DNA from: Muribaculaceae bacterium
GTDB lineage: Bacteria > Bacteroidota > Bacteroidia > Bacteroidales > Muribaculaceae
DNA length: 64,000 nucleotides
Direction: 5' to 3'
NCBI GenBank assembly: GCA_009775355.1
Contig: VSPN01000005.1
Location: 10,093-74,092 of the forward strand
Shown: piece by piece, positions 1 to 9,532 of the stretch
Numbering within the stretch: the stretch's first letter is position 1
Layout: each line of letters starts with the position of its first letter
The notes under the pieces: model-generated
The model's database searches: none
What the model saw: the letters and a program-made list of their open reading frames with translations, nothing else
Told to the model about the DNA's origin: nothing
Position numbers and translations under genes: made by a program

Positions 1-4
1 GGCA

Positions 5-904
5 TTGCCTGATGAAAGCCGTGAGTCAGCACGTGTCATACGCCGCGTAGTCCGTATCGGATGCGCGGTCAATGCCTTTCTGATGCTTCTCAAGATCGTG
101 GCCGGTAAGCTGGGACACAGCGACGCTCTCGTGGCCGACGGTTTCCATTCGCTCAATGACCTTGCCGCCGACATCATTATGCTTCTCTTCGTCGGCATTT
201 CCTACCGAGCCGCCGATAGCCGCTATTCTTACGGCTACGGGAAGTTCGAGACATTTTCATCTTTCATGATATCTGCGTTTCTTGTCGCGGTGTCGTGCAT
301 GATAGGTTTCGAGGCTGTCGAGTATATTGCGGGCTATGCCCGGGGAGAAGAGCTTCCGCAGCCCGACATCTGGACATTTGTCGTTGTGCTGCTGGCCATG
401 GCTTGTAAGGAAGGTCTTTACCGGTTTTACTCGCGGGCAGGACGCCGCGCCGGGTCGAAGGCCCTGATTGCCAACGCATGGCATCACCGTAGTGACGCCC
501 TTGCCTCTGTCGCGACTCTTGTCGGGGTCACATTCTCTCACTTTTTCGGTCCCGCTTTCAGGATACTCGATCCTGTGGCCTCGCTGGTCATCGCTGTCTT
601 TATCTTTGTGCCGGCGCTGAGGCTGCTGCGGCCGGCGTTTGCCGAACTGATGGAAAGGGCGCTTCCCGCCGGTGATGTCGAAAAAGCCCGCGAGGCGGTG
701 TCGGCGGTAGCCGGGGCAGGAAAGATAACGTGGATGCGCACGCGCCGCATCGGACATCATCTTGTGTTCGATATCGGTGTGGCTGTGCCGCCAGGCATGA
801 CAGTGGCGGAATGCGGCGGTCTGAAAGCTGATGTGACCAAGGCACTGAAGGAGACGTTTTGCAGTCATGTGATTGTGACTGTGTGCCCGGAACCGACGGA
901 ATAA
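5..904 (+). CDS. Cation diffusion facilitator (CDF) family metal transporter
   Basis: Inner-membrane antiporter that exports divalent metal ions (Zn, Fe, Mn or similar; the metal cannot be told from sequence). About five to six hydrophobic segments fill residues 15-210. The two metal-site signatures of the family are visible: DALVADGFHSLND near residue 40 and HHRSDALAS near residue 160 (HxxxD). A soluble C-terminal domain of about 80 residues follows, as in FieF/YiiP. The 299-residue length is normal. The TTG at position 5 is only the first possible start in the window; the frame is open to the left edge, so the true start may lie outside. The next gene is on the same strand but is about 210 bp away with its own promoter, so co-transcription is not evident. 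Confidence 0.9.
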   Translation: MPDESRESARVIRRVVRIGCAVNAFLMLLKIVAGKLGHSDALVADGFHSLNDLAADIIMLLFVGISYRAADSRYSYGYGKFETFSSFMISAFLVAVSCMIGFEAVEYIAGYARGEELPQPDIWTFVVVLLAMACKEGLYRFYSRAGRRAGSKALIANAWHHRSDALASVATLVGVTFSHFFGPAFRILDPVASLVIAVFIFVPALRLLRPAFAELMERALPAGDVEKAREAVSAVAGAGKITWMRTRRIGHHLVFDIGVAVPPGMTVAECGGLKADVTKALKETFCSHVIVTVCPEPTE

Positions 905-1035
905 TGTCATCCATGACCTGCTTTTCTGGTCAAACATTGCGCGAGACCATGCTTTAATCGTACATTAACGCACCTTAACAGCGTATGAATAGCGTTTTAA
1001 AGTGTATTTGATGATGAAATTCTGAAAAAAATCCG

Positions 1036-1043
1036 TAATTTTG
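1036..1043 (+). promoter_or_regulatory. Bacteroidetes -7 promoter element for ddl
   Basis: TAATTTTG matches the Bacteroidetes -7 consensus TAnnTTTG. A TTG lies at 1008-1010, 25 bp upstream, which is longer than the usual 19-21 bp spacing. The element sits 74 bp before the chosen ddl start. Confidence 0.45.
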
Positions 1044-1117
1044 CATTTTGGAATAATCCGGAGTGTCGCATGCCGTCTGATGGCGTTCCATATGCTCCGG
1101 CCCAGACTTATAAGAAA

Positions 1118-2314
1118 ATGAAAACCAATGTAGCAGTCTTTTTCGGAGGTCGCTCCGTCGAGCATGAGATCTCCGTCATTTCGGCCATACAGGCCATCAA
1201 CGCTTTCGATGCGGACAAATATGAGATAATTCCTGTGTACATTTCAAAACAGGGCCGCTGGTACACCGGCCGCAATCTTCTCGACCTGAAGAACTACCGC
1301 AATCTCGACAGGCTTGTGGCCGAGGCCGACGAAGTGTTCATGCGTCCCGAATACGGTGACTACAATCTCTATAAGGCCGACACCGGATTCTTCTCAAGAA
1401 AAAATCAGGTGGTGGCCACTCTTCATGTGGCCATTCCCGTCCTTCACGGCACCAACGGCGAGGACGGTATATTCGAAGGACTGCTCCAGACGATCGGAAT
1501 CCCCTTCGCCGGCTGCGACACTCTCTCGTCGGCCAACGGCATGGACAAGATCACGATGAAGATGATTCTCCGCTCCGAGGGAATACCCGTTGTAGATTAC
1601 GTCTGGTTTACCGACAACGAGTGGAATGGAGGCCGCGACGCTATTGTTGAAAAGATCGAGTCGAAGCTCGGTTATCCTGTGATTGTGAAGCCTGCCAATC
1701 TTGGCTCCTCTGTCGGCATCGGCACGGCAGCCGACCGCCGCGAGCTTGTGGAGCGTGTAAACAACGCCGCTAAATTCTCACAGCGCATCATTGTAGAGCA
1801 CATGGTCGAGCGTCTTAAGGAAATCAACTGTTCTGTTCTCGGCGATGCCGACGACCATCGGAGTTCTGTCTGCGAGGAACCGATCAAGACCGGCAAGTTC
1901 CTCTCTTACGAAGACAAATATATGGGCGGAAGCAAGACCGGACAGGGCATGCAGGCAAGCGAGAAGCGAATTCCGGCCGATCTCCCGGAGGAGATGAGCG
2001 AGAAGATACGACATCTGGCCGGCGAGACATTCCGGGTGCTTTCGTGCCACGGCGTGAGCCGCGTCGACGTTATGATAGATGAAAAAGACAATTCGGTCTA
2101 TGTCAATGAGATCAATACGATTCCCGGCTCGCTGTCGTTCTATCTCTGGGAGGCATCGGGCATATCGTTCACCGAACTGATGGATCGCCTCGTGGCTCTT
2201 GCCCTGAAACGCAAGCGTGCCACCGACCGCAAGACTTTCACTTACGACCAGAATATCTTTGCTCTCGGCGGCGGCGTAAAGGGTGCCAAAGGATGCAAAG
2301 GCTCCAAAATGTGA
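1118..2314 (+). CDS. ddl: D-alanine--D-alanine ligase
   Basis: Makes the D-Ala-D-Ala dipeptide of peptidoglycan in the cytoplasm, an ATP-grasp ligase reaction. The ATG at 1118 gives the expected N-terminus with FFGGRSVEHEIS; an upstream in-frame start at 1070 adds 16 residues of no family character. Visible motifs are HGTNGEDG, KPANLGSSVGI of the ATP-grasp fold, and VNEINTIPG near the C-terminus that binds Mg and phosphate. At 398 residues it is longer than E. coli DdlB (306). The extra length lies in a region around residues 70-95 and in a basic C-terminal tail of about 35 residues ending in small repeats of Lys-Gly/Ala-Lys. It is followed after 16 bp by ileS. Confidence 0.95.
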   Translation: MKTNVAVFFGGRSVEHEISVISAIQAINAFDADKYEIIPVYISKQGRWYTGRNLLDLKNYRNLDRLVAEADEVFMRPEYGDYNLYKADTGFFSRKNQVVATLHVAIPVLHGTNGEDGIFEGLLQTIGIPFAGCDTLSSANGMDKITMKMILRSEGIPVVDYVWFTDNEWNGGRDAIVEKIESKLGYPVIVKPANLGSSVGIGTAADRRELVERVNNAAKFSQRIIVEHMVERLKEINCSVLGDADDHRSSVCEEPIKTGKFLSYEDKYMGGSKTGQGMQASEKRIPADLPEEMSEKIRHLAGETFRVLSCHGVSRVDVMIDEKDNSVYVNEINTIPGSLSFYLWEASGISFTELMDRLVALALKRKRATDRKTFTYDQNIFALGGGVKGAKGCKGSKM

Positions 2315-2330
2315 ATTAATTAATCAGCAT

Positions 2331-5300
2331 ATGAAAAAATTCAAGGAATATACCGGTCAGCTCAGTCTGTCGGACATCAACAAGGAGATGCTCGCAGTCT
2401 GGGATGAACAGGCTCTTTTCGAACGCTCCATGAAGGAGCGCGAGGGCTGCCCCTCGTTTGTTTTCTATGAAGGTCCCCCGTCGGCCAACGGAATGCCCGG
2501 AATCCATCATGTCATGGCCCGCACGATCAAGGATATCGTGTGCCGTTACAAGACGATGAAGGGTTTTCACGTGAAGCGCAAGGCAGGATGGGATACCCAC
2601 GGCCTTCCCGTCGAACTCGGTGTGGAGAAGACTCTCGGCATCACAAAGGAGGATATCGGTAAGAAGATATCTGTCGATGAGTATAACGCCGCATGCCGCC
2701 GCGAGGTGATGAAATACACGAAGGAATGGACTGACCTTACTCACCGAATGGGCTATTGGGTCGATCTCGAGAATCCCTATATCACATACGACCAGCGCTA
2801 CATGGAGTCTGTGTGGTGGCTTCTCGCCCGGCTTTACAAGAAAGGATACCTGTATAAAGGATATACAATCCAGCCCTATTCTCCCGCAGCCGGAACCGGC
2901 CTAAGCTCTCATGAGCTCAACCAGCCCGGATGCTACCGTGATGTGAAGGATCTTACGGCTACAGTCCTTTTTGACATCCTTGACCCCAAACCGGAGATGG
3001 AGGGCTGGGGACGTCCCTGCTTCATGGCATGGACCACAACCCCCTGGACTCTTCCTTCCAACACGGCACTCTGTGTAGGCCCGAAGTTCGATTATGTGGC
3101 CGTGCGCACGTATAATCCTTACACCGGCGAGAAAATCACGGTTGTTCTCGCAGAGGTGCTCCTGGATTCCTATTTCAAGAAAGAAGGGCGTAATATTACA
3201 CTTGAAGATTATAAACCGGGCGACAAGATCGTGCCGTATGAGATCACGGGCCGCTGGAAGGGTTCCGATATCGTGGGCATGCGCTACGCGCAGCTCATGC
3301 CGTGGGTGCGCCCCACTGAGCGTGTCGACGAGTTCTCTCCGAAATACGTTACGGACTATGCAGCCGCACATCCTGAAAAGGTATACTCTGTAGGCGACGA
3401 CCGTTTTGTCGAGATTGCCGAGTGCGCGTTCCGCGTCATACCGGGCGACTATGTCACTACCGACGACGGTACGGGCATCGTCCACATCGCGCCGACTTTC
3501 GGTGCCGATGACGCCAAGGTGGCCAAGGCAGCCGACATACCGGCGCTTTTCATGATCAATGCGAAAGGGGAGACGCGTCCGATGGTCGATCTTTCAGGTA
3601 AATTCTATCTTCTGGAAGATCTTGCTCCCGGCTTTGTGGAGGCATGTGTCGACGTAATTCTTTATTCTCGCCACGAGGGGCAGTATGTGAAAAACGCCTA
3701 TGATCCGAAGTATACGGTCGACGGCAAGTTTGACGAGAAGCGTGCCGCCGCCGACGAGGATCTCAATGTGGAACTCTGCATGGAACTTAAGAAGGATGGC
3801 CGTGCGTTCCGCACCGAGAAGCATGTGCATAATTATCCTCACTGCTGGCGCACCGACAAGCCGGTGCTCTATTATCCGCTCGACAGCTGGTTCATCCGTA
3901 CGCCTCAGGCACGCGAGCGTCTGATAGAACTCAACGGTTCGATCAAGTGGAAACCGGCATCGACCGGCTCGGGCCGCTTCGGCAAATGGCTTGAGAATGT
4001 GCAGGACTGGAATCTTTCGCGTTCACGCTACTGGGGCACTCCGCTGCCCATCTGGCGCACTGACGATGGCCGCGAGGAGGTGATAGTCGAAAGCTACGAA
4101 GATCTCTTCAATCGGATCGAGGAGTCTGTGGCCAAGGGTGTCATGGCTTCGAATCCACTTAAGGACAAGGGGTTCGTGCCCGGCGAATATACTGCTGAAA
4201 ATTACTCGCGCATCGACCTCCACAGGCCGTATGTCGATGAGATCGTGCTTGTGTCGGAATCTGGTCGCCCCATGCGCCGGGAGACGGATCTGATCGATGT
4301 ATGGTTTGATTCGGGCGCGATGCCTTACGCGCAGATCCACTATCCTTTCGAGAACAAGGAGCTGCTCGACAGCGGAGAGGTCTATCCCGCCGACTTTATC
4401 GCCGAGGGTGTGGACCAGACCCGCGGATGGTTCTTCACTCTGCATGCGATTGCGGGCATGGTGTTCGACTCGGTGGCTTACAAGGCAGTGATCTCAAACG
4501 GCCTCGTGCTCGATAAGCATGGGCAGAAGATGTCGAAGCGTCTCGGCAATGCCATTGATCCTTTCGACAACATGGAGCGTTTCGGCATAGATCCCGTGCG
4601 TTGGTACATGATCTCCAACTCCTCTCCATGGGACAACCTCAAATATGACGAAGAGGGTGTGGCCGAGGTGGGCCGCAAGCTTTTCTCGACTCTCTACAAC
4701 ACATACAAGTTTCTCGCCCTCTATGCCAATGTCGATGGTTTCACAGGATCTGAACCTGCTGTGCCTGTAGCAGAGCGCCCCGAGATCGACCGCTGGATTC
4801 TCTCGCTGCTCAATTCTCTCGTGCATGAGGTGGAGACTGATCTTGATGATTACGAACCGACCAAAGCCGCACGTGCCATAGAGGAGTTTGTCAACGACAA
4901 CCTTTCAAACTGGTATGTCCGTCTCAACCGTCGCCGTTTCTGGGCCGGAGAGATGGATCAGGACAAGCTGGCCGCATATCAGACCCTGACTGAGTGTCTC
5001 AGGACTGTGGCTCTGCTCATGGCGCCTTTCTCGCCGTTCTATGCCGACCGCCTGTACACCGATCTCGTCGCGCCTTCGTCGGACGACGGCGAGTATGTTT
5101 CGGTGCATCTCGCCGATTTCCCTGTGGCCGACGTTTCTGTCATCGACAAGGATCTTGAGGAGCGCATGAACCTCGCCCAGATCATCACTTCCAATGTGCT
5201 CGCCCTTCGCCGCAAGGTCAATCTCAAGGTGCGCCAGCCTCTTCAGACGCTGCTTGTGCCAGTCATGGATGCGGCCCAGAGAAGTGCCATAGAGGCAGTG

Positions 5301-5894
5301 AAAGGAATTGTGCTCGACGAGGTGAATGTCAAGAATCTCAAACTTGTTGACAACGAAGAGTCTGGACTTGTGAAGCGCGTCAAGGCCGATTTCAAGAAAC
5401 TCGGCCCGAAATACGGCAAGATCATGAAGGATCTCGGCAAGGCGATAACCGCAATGCCGCAGAAGGATATCGCCGAACTGGAGAAGAACGGTTCGTTCAC
5501 ATTTGAGACACTTCCGGGCGCTCCCTCGGTCACTCTCGATGACGTCGAGGTCATACCGGAGGATATACCGGGATGGCTTGTCGCAAACGATGGCAGTGTC
5601 ACTGTGGCACTCGATGTGACAGTCACTCCCGAATTGCGCAACGAGGGAATGGCTCGCGAACTGATCAACCGTATCCAGAATATCCGCAAGTCTTCCGACT
5701 TCGAGATCACCGACAAGGTGCGTGTCGAACTGACTTCCGTTCCCGCCGTGGATGATGCTCTGGCTTCTTTCGGAGACTATATCGCGGCGCAGGTGCTTGC
5801 AGATTCGATCGTCACCGTCGATGCGCTCGAAGGCGGCGATGTGGTCCGTCTCGATATCGACGGCACTGAGGTTATGGCACGCGTCACACGTTAA
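2331..5894 (+). CDS. ileS: Isoleucyl-tRNA synthetase
   Basis: Class I synthetase that charges tRNA-Ile with isoleucine. The ATG at 2331 (MKKFKEYTG) is chosen; the open frame extends 48 bp upstream into ddl without family similarity. The HIGH-like motif is PSANGMPGIHHV near residue 50 and the KMSKS loop is KMSKRLGN near residue 730. An editing (CP1) domain lies between them with WTTTPWTLPSNTA and GTGIVHIAP. At 1187 residues it is far longer than the E. coli enzyme (938), which fits the long eukaryote-like type that is often insensitive to mupirocin; insensitivity is inference. It lies between ddl and lspA in a tight head-to-tail run. Confidence 0.97.
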   Translation: MKKFKEYTGQLSLSDINKEMLAVWDEQALFERSMKEREGCPSFVFYEGPPSANGMPGIHHVMARTIKDIVCRYKTMKGFHVKRKAGWDTHGLPVELGVEKTLGITKEDIGKKISVDEYNAACRREVMKYTKEWTDLTHRMGYWVDLENPYITYDQRYMESVWWLLARLYKKGYLYKGYTIQPYSPAAGTGLSSHELNQPGCYRDVKDLTATVLFDILDPKPEMEGWGRPCFMAWTTTPWTLPSNTALCVGPKFDYVAVRTYNPYTGEKITVVLAEVLLDSYFKKEGRNITLEDYKPGDKIVPYEITGRWKGSDIVGMRYAQLMPWVRPTERVDEFSPKYVTDYAAAHPEKVYSVGDDRFVEIAECAFRVIPGDYVTTDDGTGIVHIAPTFGADDAKVAKAADIPALFMINAKGETRPMVDLSGKFYLLEDLAPGFVEACVDVILYSRHEGQYVKNAYDPKYTVDGKFDEKRAAADEDLNVELCMELKKDGRAFRTEKHVHNYPHCWRTDKPVLYYPLDSWFIRTPQARERLIELNGSIKWKPASTGSGRFGKWLENVQDWNLSRSRYWGTPLPIWRTDDGREEVIVESYEDLFNRIEESVAKGVMASNPLKDKGFVPGEYTAENYSRIDLHRPYVDEIVLVSESGRPMRRETDLIDVWFDSGAMPYAQIHYPFENKELLDSGEVYPADFIAEGVDQTRGWFFTLHAIAGMVFDSVAYKAVISNGLVLDKHGQKMSKRLGNAIDPFDNMERFGIDPVRWYMISNSSPWDNLKYDEEGVAEVGRKLFSTLYNTYKFLALYANVDGFTGSEPAVPVAERPEIDRWILSLLNSLVHEVETDLDDYEPTKAARAIEEFVNDNLSNWYVRLNRRRFWAGEMDQDKLAAYQTLTECLRTVALLMAPFSPFYADRLYTDLVAPSSDDGEYVSVHLADFPVADVSVIDKDLEERMNLAQIITSNVLALRRKVNLKVRQPLQTLLVPVMDAAQRSAIEAVKGIVLDEVNVKNLKLVDNEESGLVKRVKADFKKLGPKYGKIMKDLGKAITAMPQKDIAELEKNGSFTFETLPGAPSVTLDDVEVIPEDIPGWLVANDGSVTVALDVTVTPELRNEGMARELINRIQNIRKSSDFEITDKVRVELTSVPAVDDALASFGDYIAAQVLADSIVTVDALEGGDVVRLDIDGTEVMARVTR

Positions 5895-5898
5895 TACG

Positions 5899-6624
5899 AT
5901 GGCTGATAATAAAGGAAATGACATGACAGGCATCGCCGGGGGAATCGTTCCTCCGGCGTTGCGCCGTAATGCCGGATGGCTTGCGGCGGCTGTGATACTG
6001 CTGGTTCTTGTAGCCGACCAGACTCTCAAGATCTGGATCAAGACTCATTTCTATCTTGGCGAGGATCATGCCCTGACCTCCTGGTTTCATATAAAGTTCA
6101 TCGAGAACAACGGCATGGCTTTCGGCCTGGAGCTCTGGAATAAGCTTCTGCTTACGTTCGGACGCATTGTGGCTGTCGCTCTGTTTGTGTGGTGTCTTGT
6201 CCGTATGACGTCGCGTTATGAACTGCGCACCGGGTTTATCGTCGCTGTGGCGCTAATCACTGCCGGCGCGGCGGGTAATATATTCGACTGTGTGTTCTAC
6301 GGCGTGGTGTTCGACAATCCGATGCCGCCGGCTGTGGCCGGGGCATTTCCTCCGGGAGGCGGTTATTCCACATGGTTCGAGGGGCGCGTGGTCGATATGC
6401 TCTATTTCCCTCTTTTCGATTTCTACTGGCCCGAGTGGATGCCTTTTGTCGGGGGCGGGTATTATGAATTCTTCGCCTATATATTCAATATCGCTGATGC
6501 TTCGATATGTGTCGGAGTGGCACTGCTGATTCTTTTCTATTCGCGCGATTTCTCGCTGGCGTTCAACGGCCTCTCGAAAAACCGCGATGGCAATACCGCC
6601 GGATCCGACTCCGGCAGAGCGTGA
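5899..6624 (+). CDS. lspA: Lipoprotein signal peptidase (signal peptidase II)
   Basis: Inner-membrane aspartyl protease that cleaves signal peptides from diacylglyceryl-modified prolipoproteins. The ATG at 5899 is 4 bp after the ileS stop. Four hydrophobic segments are seen. Family motifs are DQTLKIWIK (the conserved Asp-Gln-x-x-Lys), NNGMAFG, GNIFDC with the first catalytic Asp, and NIADASI with the second. At 241 residues it is longer than E. coli LspA (164). The extra residues lie in an insertion between the two aspartates containing a Pro/Gly-rich loop, common in Bacteroidetes homologues. In many Bacteroidales, as I recall, a DksA/TraR gene sits between ileS and lspA; there is none here. 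Confidence 0.93.
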   Translation: MADNKGNDMTGIAGGIVPPALRRNAGWLAAAVILLVLVADQTLKIWIKTHFYLGEDHALTSWFHIKFIENNGMAFGLELWNKLLLTFGRIVAVALFVWCLVRMTSRYELRTGFIVAVALITAGAAGNIFDCVFYGVVFDNPMPPAVAGAFPPGGGYSTWFEGRVVDMLYFPLFDFYWPEWMPFVGGGYYEFFAYIFNIADASICVGVALLILFYSRDFSLAFNGLSKNRDGNTAGSDSGRA

Positions 6625-6631
6625 GACTGTG

Positions 6632-7447
6632 ATGGGAATGAGTGTGAGAAATGCAGTTGTCGCGGTTCTGGCCCTGTTGGTGGCAGGTGGCTGTGTGCGT
6701 CGCCCAGACGGTGTGCTTACGGATGCCGAGATGACTCCTGTGGCGGCCGACATGCAGCTTGCCGAAGCTTATATACAGACGCAGGCGCAGCGCGGCAGTC
6801 AGGTGCAGCGGGAGGCGATGGTCGACTATGTGCTCCGCAAGCATGGCCTGACCCGCGAGGAGTTCGACACGACAATGTCATGGTATGGCAGAAATGTCGA
6901 TGCTTATTACGACCTGTGTGAGTCGGTAGGGAAGGAGCTTGAGCGGCGGCGTCGCCGCATGGGAGGCAATGCCGCAGTGGAATCATCCGATCTTTGGCCG
7001 TACTCGCGGCAGTCGCTCATATCGCTTTATTCGCCCTCAAACGCTTTCGGCTTTTCGATTCCGACAGCCGACATTCAGTCGGGGCAGCGCGTCGAACTGC
7101 GTTTCCGGATGCGCGACAGAGTAAGCGGCTCGGCCATGCTCGGCGTGGAGTATGACAATGGTGTCAAGGCGTTCCAGACGCGCACTCTTTCCGGTGTGAG
7201 GAGACTGAAGCTTGTGCTTCAGACTGACACCGGCATGAAAGTAAGCCGGATATTCGGCAATATGCTTCTCGATGATGCATCGCGACTGCCGCTCTGGATC
7301 GACAGCATAAGTCTCTCGGCGCTCCCGTTTGATTCGCTTGAGTATTTCAATATACACGGACAGAAGCTGTATCGTGATCCGACGCAGCGCCGTCAGAACC
7401 GGGAGGAACTTCCTGATTCGGCGAAGCTGATTTCCGAGGGCAGGTAA
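6632..7447 (+). CDS. DUF4296-type lipoprotein
   Basis: Predicted lipoprotein of unknown function. A start at 6632 gives a short signal peptide with a run of Ala/Val/Leu ending in AGGC, so Cys21 is the likely lipidated residue. A start at 6587 would overlap lspA and place a Pro/Glu-rich stretch before the signal. Residues about 25-110 (EMTPVAADMQLAEAYI, then helical EFDTTMSWYGRNVDAYYDLCE) match the DUF4296 pattern of a small helical domain. The rest looks beta-rich. It follows lspA after 7 bp. The position next to lspA is conserved in Bacteroidetes, but no function is known to me. Confidence 0.8.
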   Translation: MGMSVRNAVVAVLALLVAGGCVRRPDGVLTDAEMTPVAADMQLAEAYIQTQAQRGSQVQREAMVDYVLRKHGLTREEFDTTMSWYGRNVDAYYDLCESVGKELERRRRRMGGNAAVESSDLWPYSRQSLISLYSPSNAFGFSIPTADIQSGQRVELRFRMRDRVSGSAMLGVEYDNGVKAFQTRTLSGVRRLKLVLQTDTGMKVSRIFGNMLLDDASRLPLWIDSISLSALPFDSLEYFNIHGQKLYRDPTQRRQNREELPDSAKLISEGR

Positions 7448-7461
7448 TTGCGCCGTATAAT

Positions 7462-7728
7462 ATGTTACAGAATCTGCTTGCAACTGAAATAGTCGTGGTG
7501 CCCTCAGGAGCGCCACGCGTTGTCTATGGTCTCAGTGTGATCGAGTTCGAATGCGGCGATGAAGTGGATGCTCTCTATGCGCGTCTGAGGGCCGGGAACG
7601 CTGTCGAGCTTGCCGATTTCCATATCATCGCGTATGAGAAGGAGAGACCATCGCTTCTGCTCACCGATCATCCGCTTAGGCTTGAACAAAAAGAAAACGG
7701 TCAGGGATGGTTTCTGACCATGCCCTGA
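7462..7728 (+). CDS. Small hypothetical protein (88 residues)
   Basis: No family recognised. The frame begins at an ATG 14 bp after the DUF4296 gene and ends inside the stem of a terminator hairpin (stop at 7726-7728), so it would be the last gene of the ddl-ileS-lspA run. Composition is ordinary for the genome, without a signal peptide or membrane segment. A mixed alpha/beta pattern (EIVVVPSGAPRVV, VIEFECGDEVDALYARL) looks protein-like. No clear ribosome-binding site, but these are often weak in Bacteroidetes. It could be a chance frame in a 3' untranslated region. Confidence 0.5.
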   Translation: MLQNLLATEIVVVPSGAPRVVYGLSVIEFECGDEVDALYARLRAGNAVELADFHIIAYEKERPSLLLTDHPLRLEQKENGQGWFLTMP

Positions 7729-7736
7729 CCGCTTTT
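7698..7736. terminator. Bidirectional hairpin terminator
   Basis: CGGTCAGGG at 7698-7706 pairs with CCCTGACCG at 7723-7731, extended inward by ATGGT/ACCAT with one bulged G. CTTTTG follows on the plus strand and an A-rich run precedes it, so it can serve both the 7462-7728 gene and glnS coming from the other side. Confidence 0.75.
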
Positions 7737-7779
7737 GTCTCAGTATTGAAGTCGTTCAGACAACTTCATTATCTCATTT

Positions 7780-7805
7780 CCCGCTCCAGTGCGGGATTTT
7801 TTATT
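7780..7805 (+). terminator. Second rho-independent terminator before the glnS 3' end
   Basis: CCCGC (7780-7784) and GCGGG (7791-7795) enclose a 6-nt loop and are followed by ATTTTTTATTT. It backs up the hairpin at 7698 for plus-strand transcription and overlaps the end of convergent glnS. Confidence 0.65.
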
Positions 7806-9504
7806 TCTTCATCGCCTTTGCCCAAGAGTCTTTGAGTCCGACTGTCTTGTTGAACACAGGATGCTCCGGAGTAGTGTCGGGATCGACCACGTAGTAGCCC
7901 AGACGCTGGAACTGATAGTGGTCGCCGGCCTGTATTCTACCGGCAAGCCACGGCTCGATCTTGGCGTTGTGGCGCACCTTGAGCGAGTCGGGGTTGATAA
8001 GTTCGCGGAAGTCGCCGTCGAACGCGCCCGGATTCTCGATGCTGAAGAGCCGGTCGTAGTCGCGGATCTCGGCGTCGGTGGCTGTCGGCACAGACACCCA
8101 GTGGAGGGTGCCTTTGACCTTGCGGTCGGCTCCGGGAAGTCCGCTGCGGGTGTCGGGATCGTAAGTGGCGTGAATCTCAGTAATCTCGCCGTTCTCATCT
8201 TTCACCACTCCGGTGCACTTTATGATGTATGCCCCTTTGAGGCGCACCTCCTTGTCGGGAGAAAGACGGAAGAATTTTTTCGGCGGATTCTCCATGAAAT
8301 CCTCGCGCTCGATCCAGAGCTCGCGGCTGAACGGCATCTCGTGTGTGCCTTCCGACGGGTTTTCGGGATTGTTGTCCATGACCATGATCTCGGTCTCGTC
8401 TTCCGGGTAATTGTCGAGAATGAGCTTGACAGGGTTCTGGATGACGCTCACTCGTGTGGCCGTCTTGTTGAGATCCTCGCGCACTGAGTGCTCAAGAAGC
8501 TCGATATGGTTGAGAGCCTCGTAGCGGGTGTAGCCGATGCGGTTCACGAAGTCCTTGATAGATGATGGTGTATAGCCTCGGCGGCGCAGACCTTTGAGTG
8601 TCGGCATGCGGGGGTCGTCCCAGCCGTTCACCAACCCTTCCTTCACGAGCTGGAGAAGCTTTCTCTTGCTCATCACAGTGTATGTCAGGTTGAGACGGTT
8701 GAACTCGATCTGACGGGGACAGTATGTCTCGTCGGCAAGCTCCTTGACGAAGTGCTCGTAGAGCGGACGGTGAGGCACGAACTCGAGTGTGCAGATCGAA
8801 TGGGTGACGCCTTCGAAGTAGTCGCTCTGACCGTGGGCGAAGTCATACATCGGGTAGACTTTCCATGTCTCGCCTGTGCGCCAGTGGGGCGTCTTGATTA
8901 TGCGGTACATGATCGGATCGCGGAAGTGCATGTTGTCGCTCGCCATGTCGATCTTGGCACGGAGCACCATCGAGCCTTCGTCGAATTCCCCTCGGTTCAT
9001 GCGCTCGAACAGGTCTAGGTTTTCCTCTACGGGACGGTCGCGGTACGGGCTTGCCGTGCCTGGCTGCGTCGGGGTGCCTTTCTGGCGTGCGATCTCCTCG
9101 CTGCTCTGCTCGTCGACATATGCCTTCCCTTCCTTGATGAGGCGCACCGCCAGATCATAGAGCCGGGGGAAATAGTCGCTCGCATAGTAGAGCCGGTCTC
9201 CCCAGTCATATCCGAGCCAGTGGATGTCTTCCATTATGGCGTTGACATACTCCATGTCTTCTTTCTGCGGATTGGTGTCGTCGAAACGGAGGTTGCATGT
9301 GCCCCCGAACTTCTCGGCTGCCCCGAAGTCCATGATAAATGCCTTTGCGTGGCCGATATGCAGATAGCCGTTGGGTTCAGGCGGAAAACGCGTGTTGAGG
9401 CGTCCGCCGTTCTTGCCGGCGGCAAGATCTGCCGCTATCTCCTGTTCCACAAAGTTCAGTCCTGATTCGTTGACTGATTCCTCTTCTTTTATGATTTCTT
9501 CCAT
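7801..9504 (-). CDS. glnS: Glutaminyl-tRNA synthetase
   Basis: Charges tRNA-Gln with glutamine; class I, GlnRS/GluRS subfamily. The HIGH motif is at residues 49-52 (PPEPNGYLHIGHAK) and the KMSKS loop reads VMSKRKL near residue 277. The GlnRS rather than GluRS type is shown by RFDDTNP, by the downstream helical LKGLRRRGYTP region, and by a C-terminal anticodon-binding pair of beta-barrels (residues 345-560). At 567 residues it is close to the E. coli enzyme (554). Its presence implies direct glutaminylation of tRNA-Gln rather than the GatCAB route. The gene converges on the ddl-lspA run and is divergent from the small gene at 9688. Confidence 0.97.
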   Translation of the reverse strand: MEEIIKEEESVNESGLNFVEQEIAADLAAGKNGGRLNTRFPPEPNGYLHIGHAKAFIMDFGAAEKFGGTCNLRFDDTNPQKEDMEYVNAIMEDIHWLGYDWGDRLYYASDYFPRLYDLAVRLIKEGKAYVDEQSSEEIARQKGTPTQPGTASPYRDRPVEENLDLFERMNRGEFDEGSMVLRAKIDMASDNMHFRDPIMYRIIKTPHWRTGETWKVYPMYDFAHGQSDYFEGVTHSICTLEFVPHRPLYEHFVKELADETYCPRQIEFNRLNLTYTVMSKRKLLQLVKEGLVNGWDDPRMPTLKGLRRRGYTPSSIKDFVNRIGYTRYEALNHIELLEHSVREDLNKTATRVSVIQNPVKLILDNYPEDETEIMVMDNNPENPSEGTHEMPFSRELWIEREDFMENPPKKFFRLSPDKEVRLKGAYIIKCTGVVKDENGEITEIHATYDPDTRSGLPGADRKVKGTLHWVSVPTATDAEIRDYDRLFSIENPGAFDGDFRELINPDSLKVRHNAKIEPWLAGRIQAGDHYQFQRLGYYVVDPDTTPEHPVFNKTVGLKDSWAKAMKK

Positions 9505-9523
9505 TCTGAGTTCTGTTGTTTAT

Positions 9524-9532
9524 GCAAAATTA
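9524..9532 (-). promoter_or_regulatory. -7 promoter element for glnS
   Basis: On the minus strand TAATTTTGC, an exact match to TAnnTTTG plus the frequent following C, 20 bp before the glnS ATG. No good -33 TTTG is seen at the usual distance. Confidence 0.5.

Noticed and set aside
4905..6041. Long antisense frame over ileS and lspA
   Set aside because: Shadow of well-supported coding regions on the other strand, with His/Arg-rich composition.
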